A stretch of 6,484 bases of DNA from JBIICS01 sp044238735 (lineage in GTDB: Bacteria; Bacteroidota; Bacteroidia; UBA4408), in the NCBI GenBank assembly GCA_044238735.1, contig JBIICS010000150.1, positions 1 through 6,484 on the forward strand, written 5' to 3'. Numbering within the stretch: position 1 is the stretch's first letter; every line of letters starts with the position of its first letter. Below, piece by piece: positions 6,437-6,484 of the stretch. Position numbers and translations under genes: made by a program. Below the pieces are notes generated by a model. It did no database searches and had not been told where the DNA came from. It saw only the letters and a list, made by a program, of their open reading frames with translations.

Positions 6437-6484
6437 ATGTTTAGGTATTTACTAAAGCGGTTTGTATTTTTAATACCAACCGTT
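6437..6484 (+). CDS. Probable DppB/OppB-type ABC permease, N-terminal 16 codons (runs off right edge)
   Basis: An ATG 8 nt after the usp stop codon opens a frame, MFRYLLKRFVFLIPTV, that is still open at the right edge. This closely resembles the conserved start of DppB/OppB-type inner-membrane permeases: a short R-Y-[IL]-x-[KR]-R stretch, then a hydrophobic segment containing [IL]-P-T. Such proteins form one half of the membrane channel for peptide-type importers, the expected partner of the family-5 binding lipoprotein upstream. Only 16 residues are visible, so the assignment rests on this short motif plus context. The second permease and the ATPase genes would be expected beyond the window. 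Confidence 0.75.
   Translation, partial: MFRYLLKRFVFLIPTV

Noticed and set aside
1..6484. CRISPR array, tRNA/rRNA gene, insertion sequence or prophage remnant
   Set aside because: No regularly spaced repeats, no tRNA-like clover-leaf, and no transposase, integrase or phage motif was found.

Overview
This window is a stretch of an AT-rich bacterial chromosome, roughly one-third G+C by eye. It most likely comes from the phylum Bacteroidota. The evidence is: start codons preceded by TAnnTTTG-type -7 boxes rather than strong Shine-Dalgarno sequences, a SprT-like protease of the Bacteroidota form, a small SUI1/YciH protein, a SiaC (DUF1987) protein, and a two-domain universal stress protein with the 'HKH' C-terminal signature common in that phylum. 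I cannot place it below phylum or class. No mobile element, CRISPR array, tRNA or rRNA was seen.

Layout. On the minus strand, 1-1764 holds the first 588 codons of pheT (phenylalanyl-tRNA synthetase beta chain), which runs off the left edge. A 257-bp divergent intergenic region (1765-2021) follows. It carries a probable pheT -7 box, a long imperfect inverted repeat (1880-1942) and a -7 box almost touching the next start codon. Every remaining gene is on the plus strand: a SprT-like zinc metallopeptidase (2022-2657), a 275-bp AT-rich gap, a SUI1/YciH protein (2933-3271), a SiaC/DUF1987 protein (3359-3763), an OppA/DppA-type substrate-binding lipoprotein (3765-5546), a tandem universal stress protein (5610-6428), and the first 16 codons of a probable DppB/OppB-type permease (6437 to the right edge).

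How the genes work together. The left half is housekeeping: tRNA charging, a DNA-associated protease family and a translation-related factor. The right half looks like one transcription unit, siaC-like > substrate-binding lipoprotein > usp > permease, with gaps of 1, 63 and 8 nt. It therefore seems to be a peptide (or similar solute) ABC importer operon. It also carries two proteins from signalling or stress families, one before the binding protein and one between it and the permease. That arrangement is the most interesting feature here. A new system is not proven; the proteins belong to known families and the novelty, if any, lies in their combination.
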